Source: Larix kaempferi | Lineage: Eukaryota; Streptophyta; Pinopsida; Pinales; Pinaceae | DNA length: 64,000 bases | Reading direction: 5' to 3' | Assembly: GCA_027924585.1 (NCBI GenBank) | Contig: BSBM01000191.1 | Location: 992,001-1,056,000, forward strand | Shown: piece after piece, positions 45,992 to 56,481 of the stretch | Layout: each line of letters begins with the position of its first letter | Position numbering within the stretch: position 1 is the stretch's first letter | Notes under the pieces: model-generated | What the model was told of the DNA's origin: nothing | The model's input: only the letters and a program-made list of their open reading frames with translations | The model's database searches: none | Program-made: the position numbers and the translations under genes

Positions 45992-48131
45992 ACCAATGAT
46001 TCAGTGTATGAAACAACGTCACAACAATCAATAGCTTTTGATGTCTATGAGTTGATGCACAATGCTGACATTGGTTATTCTCTAGACCCGGTTAATATGA
46101 TAGATAATACCTTGAGAAAAATTAATGAGGATATCCTTTGTCTGCTATTCATTCAGCCGCAAACAAATGAGATTAGAGCCAAGATTGATGTTTTGGTAAA
46201 GAGATCTCATGCCTTGAAAGCAAGTTGCAAAATATTGAATCATAATATAAATTCATTTAGAACTTTATAATTTTTACTTTTATATGATAGTGAACTTATA
46301 AAATATGGTTTGTATTTACATGATTTTCTACGACCACACACTAGTGGTCAAGGCGGTGTTGGCGTCGGTGATGCTCGTGGAGAGTCGTAACATGAGCAAA
46401 TGACTCCACGTACATCTCATGCACCATTTTTGTCGACTGAATAGTCGGAAACAAGTTCCGCGACACCCCCGAGGCCAACTGTGAGTGCACCCGCTTGTGA
46501 CCGACGCACATCAGATCGTGTAGAAGAAGGGGTCGATGCAGAGCCTGCTAGTATTGATATTGCTGAAGCAACATTTCTTGGATATTCCTGTGTCATTAGC
46601 ATAGGTACAATACAAACAATATTTTTGGTGGACGAATATCTCGTTCCAATAAAGATAGAGAAGATCCCATGTAATTATAAATTGTTCAAGTTAGTGTTTA
46701 TAATTTGATTGTAATATACCGATAAAACATTGTTTCTCAAATAATGATGGCATGATCATTTTGCAGGAAATGATATTTTTATAAACATCTAAATGATTTT
46801 TTCTTGGAGATATTCGGGCCCACCATCCGCACAAGGTGGGATAAACAAATGAAAAATTTAAAAGATGAGCTCACTAATCGGTTTGTTGGCATGTTTGTCA
46901 ACGAGACCTTCGATCGAGCCACGATCCTAAAGAAGGTTGGAAAACATATGAAGATTTTCCAGGACCAATATAGGGTTCACCTAGAAGGAAGCCTAGGTAT
47001 GAGCTCCCTCCGATGATTCCAGCAAGAGAGTGGAAATCCCTAGTGGAAGATGGAAAGGAGAGGGCTCTGAGAAAAGAAGGAAAGCTACCACTAGGAACAG
47101 GGAGGTATGCAATACTTTCCACAATGTAATTCTAAACCTTATTATTATTAACTTTTATATCGAATTTGGAACATATAACATATTTCAACACTTGCATAGG
47201 TTGTTAGACACATCAAAGGCCACAAAGGAAAGACTAGAAAAAATGGTCAGCACAAGCTTGGGCCTGGTGGTTATTCGAATTTGGCGACATAAATTGTAAG
47301 CATCGAAAAACCAATAATGCATCCAAATAATAAATTGCAAATTATTTTTCATTTTATTGCACCACAAAAGGTAGATTAATGACGTTATGCAAATATGAAG
47401 TCCGACTGATTCAAAGAAGTTCCCACTGAGGAAGACTTGAAGCTTGGATTCCAACATGCCTTTGGAGTTGTTGTTGAACGCTGAAAAATCTTGTCTGGGA
47501 AAACACAATCTTTTGGTGATCCATCTCATGCATAGGTATATAAAATCTATATAGTTAATGAAGATTTATTATTTGTGCAATCTGTTTGTTATAATTAATT
47601 GACATAAAATATTGACTCTGTTTTGAGCAGGAAAACAATAATCCCCTTAATGTCGAGGATGGATAACAAACAATCAAAGATCATGCTTCGAATACTGGTA
47701 ATGAATTGATTCATATGCTACAATTTTATATATAACATTGCAGATGGTGAACATTAATTGTACTTCTCCATGTTTCAACTGCATAGCATGTAGAGGGTCA
47801 CACTGTACAGGTTGAGCCTATACATGAATATGAAGAACATGATGTAGCCACAACAGGTAAAAAAACACCTTTGTAATGTTTTTTTAAAATGAAATACTTG
47901 TCATTATAATAAAAGAATATATCAATGTAACATTTTCACATTATTGCAGCAAATCCGGACCCCTTGCCAAAAAATCCATGTCACGAGTACTCTACTAGGA
48001 AGTCATCACGACAAGTTGATGAAGCACCAAGAACTGAACAACAAGTTCCAGAAGATGAGCTTCTTGTTGATTTTGTAAAGAGAACAAAAATTAGAAAGAT
48101 GACTGAAGAAATATTGTGTAATTATTTTTGA
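45992..48131 (+). pseudogene. Ptta/En/Spm-type (TNP1/TNPA-like) transposase part
   Basis: Exon 7 (45992-46270) is open for 92 codons after TTTTGTTGCAG and continues phase 0. Further blocks at about 46480-46700 and 46804-47104 carry FGPTIRTRWDKQ, FVNETFDRATILKKVGKHMK and, after a one-base shift, PAREWKSLVEDGKE. The block at 47197-47300 carries KLGPGGYSNLAT. These match the plant transposase family Ptta/En/Spm (H/KxGxGGYSxL and WxxLV signatures). The last exon (about 47949-48131) ends in a basic RTKIRKMTEEIL segment. In CACTA elements this protein type binds subterminal motifs; here those would be the GTCGGATATCCGAC palindromes. Frameshifts and stops are present. Confidence 0.65.
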
Positions 48132-48330
48132 TAATATAATATCATGCATGATTTGTTTCCCATTGAATGAATGAATGGTTTAATGAATGTTAGCTTTTAT
48201 TGAATGGATGTGTTGACTGAATGAATGAATGGTTTAATGCATCTTAGCTTTTATTGAATGAATGGTAAATGTTTGTTTATAATTAAATCTGCATGTTTGC
48301 ACATAATTTTTTTTTCAAGTACATGCATTA
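48132..48330 (+). other. 3' flank of the SET/Ptta gene
   Basis: AT-rich sequence with a direct repeat of GAATGAATGGTTTAATG(A/C)AT(G/C)TTAGC at 48167-48250. No gene is seen. Confidence 0.5.
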
Positions 48331-48450
48331 GGTATGGGGAATCGAGAGTGATGTGAGGGGGGGGGGAGGGGCCATAAGAGCTTCCACCTTCACGTGGTTG
48401 GCCCTGTTCAGTAGAGAATATTAAATTATTCTCGAAACAAAGAGGAGATC
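48331..48450 (+). repeat. Direct repeat copy 2 with G-rich core
   Basis: It matches 33404-33519, with GGTATGGGGAATCGAGAG, a longer G run (GGGGGGGGGGAGGGGCC) and GAGCTTCCACCTTCACGTGG. It lies about 200 bp after the last transposase stop, as copy 1 does. Confidence 0.9.
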
Positions 48451-50256
48451 AATGAATGGCTATAGTGGTTCCTTTCTACAACCCAATTGCGCGTCATCTA
48501 AATTTTGACAATTTCTTGGGGCTTGTTATAAAAGTAAAGCATCTTATCCTACTTTCCAAGCCTCTGACAAGGTAAGGAATTATTCATTTCTCACTTACTT
48601 ATGAGAGTTTGAGAAAAACTAAAATCAAATGAAAGTAAGCACCAACTATATAAACATAAGAAAGCAATTCTTACATAGTGATATTTTCACATAGAAGTCG
48701 TTGAAATCAAGTTCCACAAACCTATTTATGTTCAAGATACATTTTAATTTGAAATACATAGTGGATCCTACAGATCTCTGCACATCTTATCTCTTGCCCC
48801 ACAATTGTCAGAATGTCCTTGTATATTCATGACAGTGCTAGAGCTCCTGTTAACCTACAACCTTCCTTGGTGGTCTGCATCTCTGACTACCCACCATGAT
48901 CTCTAAACACACCAAAGGATCTACAACAAGCTATCACCAACACCATCAAGTCCAATTTTGTTATTTCACTAAGCATGCCTCGCAAAAGCTCTCTAAGCAA
49001 ATAGATCCAAGTATCCTATATGGTTTCTTTGTCACATGCCCTAGGATCTACGCCCATCTCACAAAAAGACTCAAGCATTAACACTTAAAGTATCCTCTAA
49101 TCGCCCCCCCAAAACCCTAGTTCCTTCCTTGCTTGCATAAATACAAGTACAAATACTCAAGACAAATGCATCTTCAAGATACAAATGATGTAATGAACTC
49201 ACAAATGGATTAAGTCAAGATGAGGTTCAAAATAAAACAGGTAAGGAAATTGAGACATGAAATACTTATGATAGTTTTAGAAAGGGTAAAATCAAATGAA
49301 ATTAAGCATCAACAACAAACAAATAAGCAAGCAATTCTTACATAGTGATATTGTAAGATAAAGTCATTGAAATCAAGTTCCACAATCCTATTTATAGGCA
49401 TATTTGAACAAGAATATCACTAATCAATTCAATGTTTAACAATAAACAATGGGCATGTAGCTATGGATGAAAAAATATAAGATTGATAAGATAATTTTAT
49501 CAATATCCATTGAATCAACATAATAGTTGGTCAATAAAATCTAGGGTTGCAGCTAGGACATAAACCCTAGTTATGGGCATAAACCAATAGAGAAATGAGT
49601 AAGGAATTCCCACACTCTCTTTTATACCATGTTGAGGTTCGTAAGAGACCACAAGGATGAAATTGAACCAACCAACAAACCCTAATTCCTATAATAAACA
49701 AGGAGAAAAACAATGTTAGGGTAGAACAACATTACAACCTAAGAAGTTTAATAGAGATGATTTATGGGTGCACTAGAGGGAGAATCCATAAGTGTGCTAG
49801 AAAGAAGATGCAAACCAATAACAAGAGGGTTTAGGGTGCTCATAGTCTATATCACTTGTATTCAAGACATTAGGAAGTTCACATGAGGCATGGATCCTTG
49901 CCCAATTTATGCCAAATGTAAAATTGTGTAATTCTAGGATTTGGGAGGGTTTTAGTTCTAGTTATGGTACATTTATGGAAAATTCATTGGGTGAACACCT
50001 TACTATACATGTTGTATTACAATGCTAGAGTGTAATATTTGCATTTCTTATTTATAATGGAACTAGGATGAACAAAATTTATTACATATGTTAGATTTCA
50101 TCTATTTTTTTCTACAAGCTAAGGAAATTAATGAATTGGTGATTTTTTTAATTCACGAGTTTGTTACCAAAATAATGTAGTCTTTACAGTTTTGGAATAT
50201 CTATTCTATCTATTATCATAATTTTTCATTGTACTAATAATATCTGTAATATGATG
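48451..50256. other. CACTA 3' region with a dispersed duplication, no gene seen
   Basis: About 165 bp at 48570-48735 recur diverged at 49235-49402 (GCAATTCTTACATAGTGATATT and GAAATCAAGTTCCACAA). No gene is recognised. Confidence 0.55.
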
Positions 50257-51035
50257 TAGTTTTGAGGGATCCTGCATTAGGTCTTTACATCCAAATAGAG
50301 AATTTGGAGAGGATTCCAACTATAAATCTCTAGGTTTAACAAAAGCGCAAGTAAGGGTAAGTTCAAGATGCCATCACTTCTTGTAAATGGGATGCTATTT
50401 TTTGAGCTTTTCCAATTCTTGTTATTATCTTTATTTCCCATGATTACTCGTATTTGGTGCAGGATATACAAAACTTCTACTGCCTCAGCTATAAGCATAA
50501 GAAGCATCAGTACAACTTGATAAAATGGTATGCTATTTAAAGTAACATGTTGTGCTATGGACATGAGTATATTCATGTGAACATATGTAATATATATTGA
50601 CATGGTGTATGGAAGGTCCCATATATAGCTTCATCCTTAGGGGGTTTCAAGCTTGGCACAAATGGTCATAAAGACCTGTTTGATTGGGTCACTATACAAC
50701 TTACACAACTTAATGATCAACGTGATGTTGTACAACTTTTGAAACCGACATCCCTTTCTCTACAGGTATTACATATTGTAGTTGTCCATATTTTCCCGTA
50801 ATCATTGTCTTTGGAATATTTCATTGAAAATGATATGTATATTAGGACAATTCATACTAGTGATGGTATTATCTATAATTGTTAAATTAGAACACATACT
50901 ATTTTTTTTTCAGACTAGTTTCCTAGCTATTTTTCTTTTATGATGGTAACCAACAAGATCCTTGGTGTTGAACTTAATGGCATATTGGACCCCCATCTAC
51001 TAGACCTAGATGAAAACATGCAGTCCGATCCCAAG
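50257..51035 (+). other. Exon-like blocks of an unrecognised, possibly captured gene
   Basis: Four short open blocks have splice-like edges: 50257-50350 (ending AAGCGCAAGTAAGG), 50461-50527 (after GTGCAG, encoding FYCLSYKHKKHQYNLIK), 50628-50765 (LGGFKLGTNGHKDLFDW then LLKPTSLSLQ, ending CAG|GTATTA) and 50953-51033 (KILGVELNGILDPHLLDLDE). Their composition is protein-like. I do not recognise the family. All lie on the plus strand inside the CACTA, so capture from a host gene is a reasonable guess. Confidence 0.35.
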
Positions 51036-51779
51036 TTAATGTGACATCGTATGGGTTTATGTTAGAGTATTGCATTTATTTAAAGAGTTTGAGGGCTTCC
51101 CTACCAAAAACATGCATCATATATTCTATAATCATGGATGTCCCGGAGATGTCATTTCATGAATTCATTCTATCGCAAAGCATGTGCCTTGTTTATGTTT
51201 CAACATTTTTCATACACATCTACAAGGGCACACTCCACAAGGACATCAATCTGAAATCTACTTCTAATTGTTTCTCCATGGGTCTCCAGACCTTGCTCTA
51301 AATATGCAATGTTGTCACAAGTAAGGAGGAAACTAGAAAACATATTTAAGTATAAATTCACACCAACAACTTGCAAATTTTGAAAAAACTTGAGAGACTC
51401 CAAATCATGCCCATTTTGTGCATATCATGTAATCATAACTGTACATGATATTGTATTTAATATATGTATTTTGTCAAATATGATGCATGCCTTATCTACA
51501 CTGCCATATTTTGTATATATGACTACAATGACAATCCCTATAAAAAAATTATATTGGAATCCACCTCTAACTATTTCTTCATGGATCACCATACCCTATT
51601 GTAGAGTTATCAAGCTAGGACATGCAAGTAGCTCATTATCTATGAAATAAATTAGCATGCTACACATAGTGGTATTTGTATGGTTTTCTTTGGCTTAAAT
51701 TTTCCAAACTAGAATATCTTGAATTACTCGGTGATAGTAAAAGACATTTTGGGCATCGAATATATCTGTATTTTTTTTT
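51036..51779. other. AT-rich CACTA DNA, no gene seen
   Basis: No domain or array is recognised. A weak internal similarity exists between 51250-51300 and 51555-51605. Confidence 0.4.
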
Positions 51780-52326
51780 TAAATTATCCATATTCATTGG
51801 ATATCCGACCTCCCCTTCCAAAGAATCTAATGACCTTGCCATACCACCGATGACAAACGGCGTCAGATATCATACATCCTATAATGTAATCTAGTTCGGA
51901 TGTCCGACGCCCCCTTCAAAAGAATCTGGACGCCCCCTTCAATAGAATCCGACGATCTCACATACCATCGATGCCAAACGTCATCGTATTTTGTAGGTAT
52001 ATGGGTTGGATATTAGACCACATTTAAAGTAATGGGTTTCGGATAGCTGACGGTTATGTTGTCAGATATCCGACCACCTGTAAAGTAATTGGGGACGGAT
52101 ATTCGACGGTCCTGTTGTCGGATATCCGACCACCTTTAAAGTAATGGGTTTCAGATATTCGACGTGTATATTAAAATATTTGTGGTCGTATATTCGACAT
52201 AGTCATGTCGGATATCCGACGAGACCATATTGCTGTCGGATATCCGTCGAAGGGAAACCAACGTTTAAAAAAGGAGAGGCTTGTCGGATGGTCGACAGCG
52301 TGATGTCGACAATCAAACATATATGC
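51780..52326 (+). promoter_or_regulatory. Right subterminal motif region
   Basis: Perfect GTCGGATATCCGAC palindromes lie at 52117-52130 and 52207-52220, with many variants (TTGGATATCCGACC, TTCGGATGTCCGACGCC, GTCGGATATCCGTCG, GATATTCGACG). Several are embedded in a roughly 60-bp step containing TTTAAAGTAATGGG. This region is longer than its left counterpart. It is the likely binding platform of the element's TNP1-like protein, by analogy with En/Spm. Confidence 0.78.
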
Positions 52327-52356
52327 CGTTGGATTTTGGGTTTAAAAATGCTAGTG
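52327..52356 (-). repeat. Right terminal inverted repeat of the CACTA element
   Basis: The complement begins CACTAGCATTTTTAAACCC and agrees with the left terminus at 24 of 30 positions. The flanking TGA at 52357-52359 duplicates that before 28098. Confidence 0.93.
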
Positions 52357-54083
52357 TGAGGAACTCTATTATGGAGGTATGCAACACAGTTGATAGCTTC
52401 TTCGCAAATTCTAGGAGCCAAATCTTTAGACTCAATAATGCAATTTTTCGATTTCTTTCAAGTTTATGTTCTTTCTCTCTGCTACACGATTTTGCTATGG
52501 TGTGTAAAGAACAGTGTGTTGCATATCAATACCCTCATCTTCACAAAATAACTGAAAATCATTCTTCACATACTCTCCTCCATTGTCAGTACGAAGGACC
52601 TTGATCTTCTTCTTAGTGAACTTTTATACAGAATATTTAAAAAAATTTAAGTATTCAAAGACTTCTAAATTCAACTTTAGAAAATATACCCAACTGAATC
52701 TTGAATAATCATCTATGAATGTTAAGATGTATCTTGCAATATTCAAATATAGGTGAGGAAGAGATCCTGATATGTCATTGTGAATCAAATCGAGAGGAGA
52801 TGAGGCTCTCTTTTCCTTTCCTTTCTCAAACTTGTGCTCTGGATGCTTACCAATCAAGCAACCTTTACAGGTGCCTTTAGAAAATCTGTTAATTGGAAGC
52901 CCTTCAATATTTTTTTGATTGTGCAGTTCTTGCAAATATTTGTAGTTGAGGTGCCCAAACCTCTCATGCCAAAGTTTGCTCACTTCATTTGCATGAGTAA
53001 TAAGTGCATTTTTTTTTGAGTAAAGCAAGAAATGAGAGAATTCATAGAGTTTAGAATGGTCATCTGCAATGCCTTGTGCAATTATCTTCCCAGAGGAGAT
53101 TTCTTGGATTTCAACCGCATTAGGAGTAAAAATTACTTTCTTGGGAACTCCTGTATGGGTCATTTGATAAACAGAAAGGAGGTTAGCTTCCAGGGTAGGC
53201 ACATAGAGCACATCGTTGAAGTATCCATGTTCCATATTGATCCTTCCAATCCCTTCCAAGGAAACTTCATAATCATATCCCATTAGGATAGAAGGCCCAA
53301 CAGTGGGTTCAAATTTAGAGAATATATCCTTGGAAGAAGACATGTGTTTGGATGCCACAGAATCTATGATGAAGGAGGTTGCATTCGAAGTGCTAGCCAT
53401 GAGTGCATGAAACCTCTCTTTGTCCTCTAATATAGGATCATATTCTTTTCTTCTAGCATCTGCAGGTACTGGAATATTGTGTTTCTCTAGAAGGTGGGCC
53501 ATGAATCCATGATATCAATGGTCTTCTTCATGCAAGCACTTTCTGGATGAAAACCTCTGTTACAATATGGACATTTGGTCTTCTCTTTGGATTTGAGGTT
53601 CCCTCTGACTGTTTGGGAGTCTCCCTTAACTTCTTCTCATAAGGTTTATTTTCCTTTACCATTCTCATTCTTTCCTTTTGTTGTAGCAAGAGCTATATCC
53701 CTCTTTGGTTTTATTACTCCCATTTAAATCAATTTGTCCTGCTCCTTTGTGAGAGAGAGGATGAATGCATCTAGAGTGGGAATTTTCCAGTTTGGAATGG
53801 AAATATTTTCTATTTGGAAGGTGGATACAAACACAGAATAGTCTGATCCCAATTTTGAAAGAATAACAAGAATCAGCTGCTTGTCTTCTTTCTCAATTCC
53901 ACATAGTTTTAGCTGCACAACCAAGTTCTTGAATCTTGTGAAGAAATCTGTGATGGATTCAAAACTGTTGGGGCTCAATGAGATCAATTCATTTTCCAAT
54001 TGGTGTCCTCTAAAATCATCTTGTTTCCAAAATAAGGATTTTAGCTTTGTCCAAAACTCCTTGGGATTTTTCAGACCAGAGAG
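52357..54083 (-). pseudogene. Copia-3, upstream half: gag, protease and integrase start
   Basis: Read leftward from the Copia-2 insertion: a UBN2-type gag (LKNPKEFWTKLKSLF to 53724) and a CCHC knuckle CPYCNRGFHPESAC near 53535-53575. Then comes a protease whose active site reads IIDSVASKHM (Gly to Val after DS) near 53370. A gag-pre-integrase zinc region follows with WHERFGHLNYKYL and CKGCLIGKH, then integrase with TFIDDYSRFSW, a DNGGEY-type second acidic site, and the segment up to the CACTA at 52357. Stops near 52620 and in the integrase mark decay. The sequence family differs clearly from Copia-1 and Copia-2. Confidence 0.88.
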
Positions 54084-54664
54084 TGTTGATGTATATGTAA
54101 CTTTGGAATGTATTTCATCTATGTGTATTGTACTCCTATAGAGATGAGTTATTCCTCTATAAGGAAGTGTCATCATTTGTATTGACAAATGTCATAAGTG
54201 TCGTAACTTGCCGATGGGTTATTAGACCCCCATGTGTGGGGTCGGCCTTGATTAAATTAACCATGGGTTATTAGGCTAAGCTAGACAAGTCAGCCCCATT
54301 AGTTTATTGGGCAAGACGGGACAAGTATAAATAGAGATCGGGAGATCTCTATTTGGACATCTCATTACTCAATTCTACATCACTCGGAAAGTGGCACACA
54401 TGTGAGGAGGAGGATCATCTGCTAGGAGAAGACTATCTCTTGTACTTGGGTTGTACTTTGGTTGTATTATTGCTCTATCTATCTCTGAGGAAGTTGTGGG
54501 GTTTTTCACCTTAGGGTTTTCTCCATGGAAACTCTATGTGTCTATTGTCTCTTATGTTTGCCTCTTGTTGTGATTGACATGATTGACATGCTTGATATTA
54601 TTGATATGCTGTACATGTTATTCTCTTAGTAAAGATCCTAGAGTATATTGAATTAATGCTCAAC
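54084..54664 (+). repeat. Copia-2 5' LTR, 3' end deleted
   Basis: It begins TGTTGATGTATATG and follows the family LTR to GAATTAATGCTCAA, where about nine terminal bases and the primer site are replaced by leader sequence (TTTGCAGAACTCAAATTC). The GGTTATTAGACC block is present once and partly a second time (near 54272). Confidence 0.9.
54326..54354 (+). promoter_or_regulatory. TATA box and hairpin of the Copia-2 LTR
   Basis: TATAAATA is at 54326-54333; arms AAATAGAGATC (54329-54339) and GATCTCTATTT (54344-54354) enclose the loop GGGA. Confidence 0.7.
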
Positions 54665-54866
54665 TTTGCAGAACTCAAATTCTGAGTGTACCAGGCTGAT
54701 CAACTCATCAAGGCGTATCTTTCTATGCTTTCAGAAAGTTGAAATTCACATTTTGAATTTTTAAGGTTTCTCTAACAAACCCTAATCTAGGACCAGATCC
54801 AGTTTTTAGCCAATCAAGTGGTAAGACCTAAATATTTTCTATTTCCATTTGAAGTACTCTTTAAAG

Positions 54867-56158
54867 ATGCCTCACCACACCAAGATTGAGGATAAGCTTG
54901 AAGGGGCTGATAACTTCCGAGCATGGAAGTATAGGATTGGGCTAATTTTGGAAGAAAATGAGTTGGACACTTATATAAGTGAAGAGGTCCCTATCCTAGA
55001 GGGAGAAGAGGCTAAGTCTCTTCACAAGAAGAACTTGGTCAAGGTAAAAAGGATCATTGTTGATTCTATCAAGGACCATCTCATTCCACATGTATCATCT
55101 TTAAGACACCCAAGGAAATGTTTGACTCTTTGACCAAGCTGTTTGAAGGGAAGAACATAAATCAGAAGATGACTCTGCAGAATCAATTGAAAGGGGTAAA
55201 GCTTCAGAATGGAGAGACCATTCAATCCTATTTCTCCAAGGTCTCTCAGATCAAGGAACAACTTGAATTTGTGGATGAAATGGTGGAGAATGGTGAAATT
55301 GTCATGACCACTCTGAATAACCTACCTAGGTCATGGGATTCCTTTATTCAAGGAATTTGTGAAAGAAGGAAGTTGATCTCCTTCAATAGACTGTGGGAGG
55401 AATGTTCACAAGAAGAGGCTAGGCTTGTAGCTCGAGAAGAAAAGATGGGAAATGAAGATCAAGCTTTCCCAGCTCACACCAAAAGAAGCAAGCCTAAGAA
55501 GGAGCACTCTCAGCACAAGAGATCCTCTCATCAAAAGAATAAAAAGGATCTAAGATTCTTCACATGTAATGAGAAGGGTCACTTTGTTGCAGATTGTCCC
55601 AAGAACAAAAGGGACAACAACAACAACAACTTCAACAAGAAGAAGAAGAAGAATAACAAAAGGAAATATCATGCTCATGCTGCCGAGGATGATGAATCCT
55701 CCAGGAAGAAGGCTAGAGAAGAAAGTGATGACTCATTAAGCGAAGATGAATATTTTCTAATATCTGCTCTCACAAGTACTATCTCTCATTGTTTTAATGA
55801 TTGGCTTATTAATAGTGGGGCTTCCAAACACATGACTGGGTTTAAAGAATCTTTTGTAAATCTATATGAACATGAGTCACCCCATAAGGTGAAACTTGGG
55901 GATGACTATCAATACCCTATCAAGGGAAGTGGTGAAGCCTCCTACAACCTAGACTCTAGGAAGTATTTGAAGATGAAAGATGTTTTGTATGTACTTGGGC
56001 TCGAGAAAAACTTACTCTCCATATCTGCATTGGATGCAAAAGGCATGCGAGTTGCATATGTAGATGGCCAAGTCCTAATGTGGCCAAAAGGTAAAACTAT
56101 AGATGATGCAGTGGTGATTGGAGAGCAAGAGGGAGGATTGTATAAATTAAAGGGATAA
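54867..56158 (+). pseudogene. Copia-2 gag and protease
   Basis: The start MPHHTKIEDKLEG matches the Copia-1 gag start. A frameshift near 55105 separates the first 80 codons from the rest (55118 onward). The zinc knuckle reads FFTCNEKGHFVADC, so its first Cys is Phe. The protease active site is INSGASKHM, Asn replacing the catalytic Asp. Both changes would abolish function. The block ends at TAA 56156-56158, where Copia-1 has Gln. Confidence 0.92.
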
Positions 56159-56481
56159 CCTGAACATGCCATGGTACATGAATCCATGGAGCTAAGTGAA
56201 CTTTGGCATAGTAGGCTTTCTCATGTGCACTATAGAGCACTTCCAATTGCAAGAAAAGTTGTAGAGGGTCTTCCTTAAATCAAGACAAAGCATGAAGGTG
56301 TTTGCAAAGGATGTGCAAAATGAAAGAACATAAAGAAAGAATTTACAAGCAGTGAAAGCGAGGCAAAAGGAATCTTGGAAATCATCCACTCTGATGTATG
56401 CGATCCGATGTCATCCAGTTCTCTAAGCGGGTATGCTTACTATGTCTCTTTCATTGATGACTTCTCCAGGAAGACTTGGGT
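56159..56481 (+). pseudogene. Copia-2 gag-pre-integrase and integrase start
   Basis: The frame continues with ELWHSRLSHVHYRALPI, a stop after VEGLP, a Cys pair (CKGCAK) and the first integrase Asp in SFIDDFSRKTW. It stops at the target-site duplication TGGGT where the younger element entered. Confidence 0.88.
56477..56481. other. Target-site duplication, left copy (TGGGT)
   Basis: TGGGT here and at 60713-60717 flank the TG...CA element. With one copy removed, the integrase codons for Lys-Thr-Trp-Val-Tyr read through as in Copia-1. Confidence 0.93.

Larger units (their letters stand above)
44071..48131 (+). pseudogene. Candidate single gene: SET domain, short repeated exons, Ptta/En/Spm transposase
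   Basis: All blocks lie on the plus strand in one series: SET exon (44071 to a donor at 44812), six short exons (44920-45877), exon 7 (45992 onward) and Ptta/En/Spm-type exons to TGA at about 48131. Each exon from the SET block to exon 7 is a whole number of codons and continues in phase 0, so splicing would give a single reading frame. Known CACTA elements carry a second, regulatory/DNA-binding protein (TNPA/TNP1); the Ptta/En/Spm part would be that. A SET domain joined to it is not something I know from the family. Stops through all parts show it is dead in this copy. The single-gene reading is inference; two adjacent genes remain possible. Confidence 0.55.
28098..52356 (+). mobile_element. 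24,259-bp CACTA (En/Spm) DNA transposon
   Basis: The element starts CACTAGCA at 28098 and ends TGCTAGTG at 52356. Its first and last 30 bp are inverted copies matching at 24 positions. The 3-bp direct repeat TGA flanks it (28095-28097 and 52357-52359), and CACTA elements make 3-bp duplications. Removing the element and one TGA brings the two halves of the Copia-3 integrase back into one frame, which independently confirms both ends. Inside lie palindromic subterminal motifs, a TNP2-type transposase gene, tandem arrays, a hAT fragment, a SET-domain gene and a Ptta/En/Spm-type transposase. All genes are broken by stops. Confidence 0.95.
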
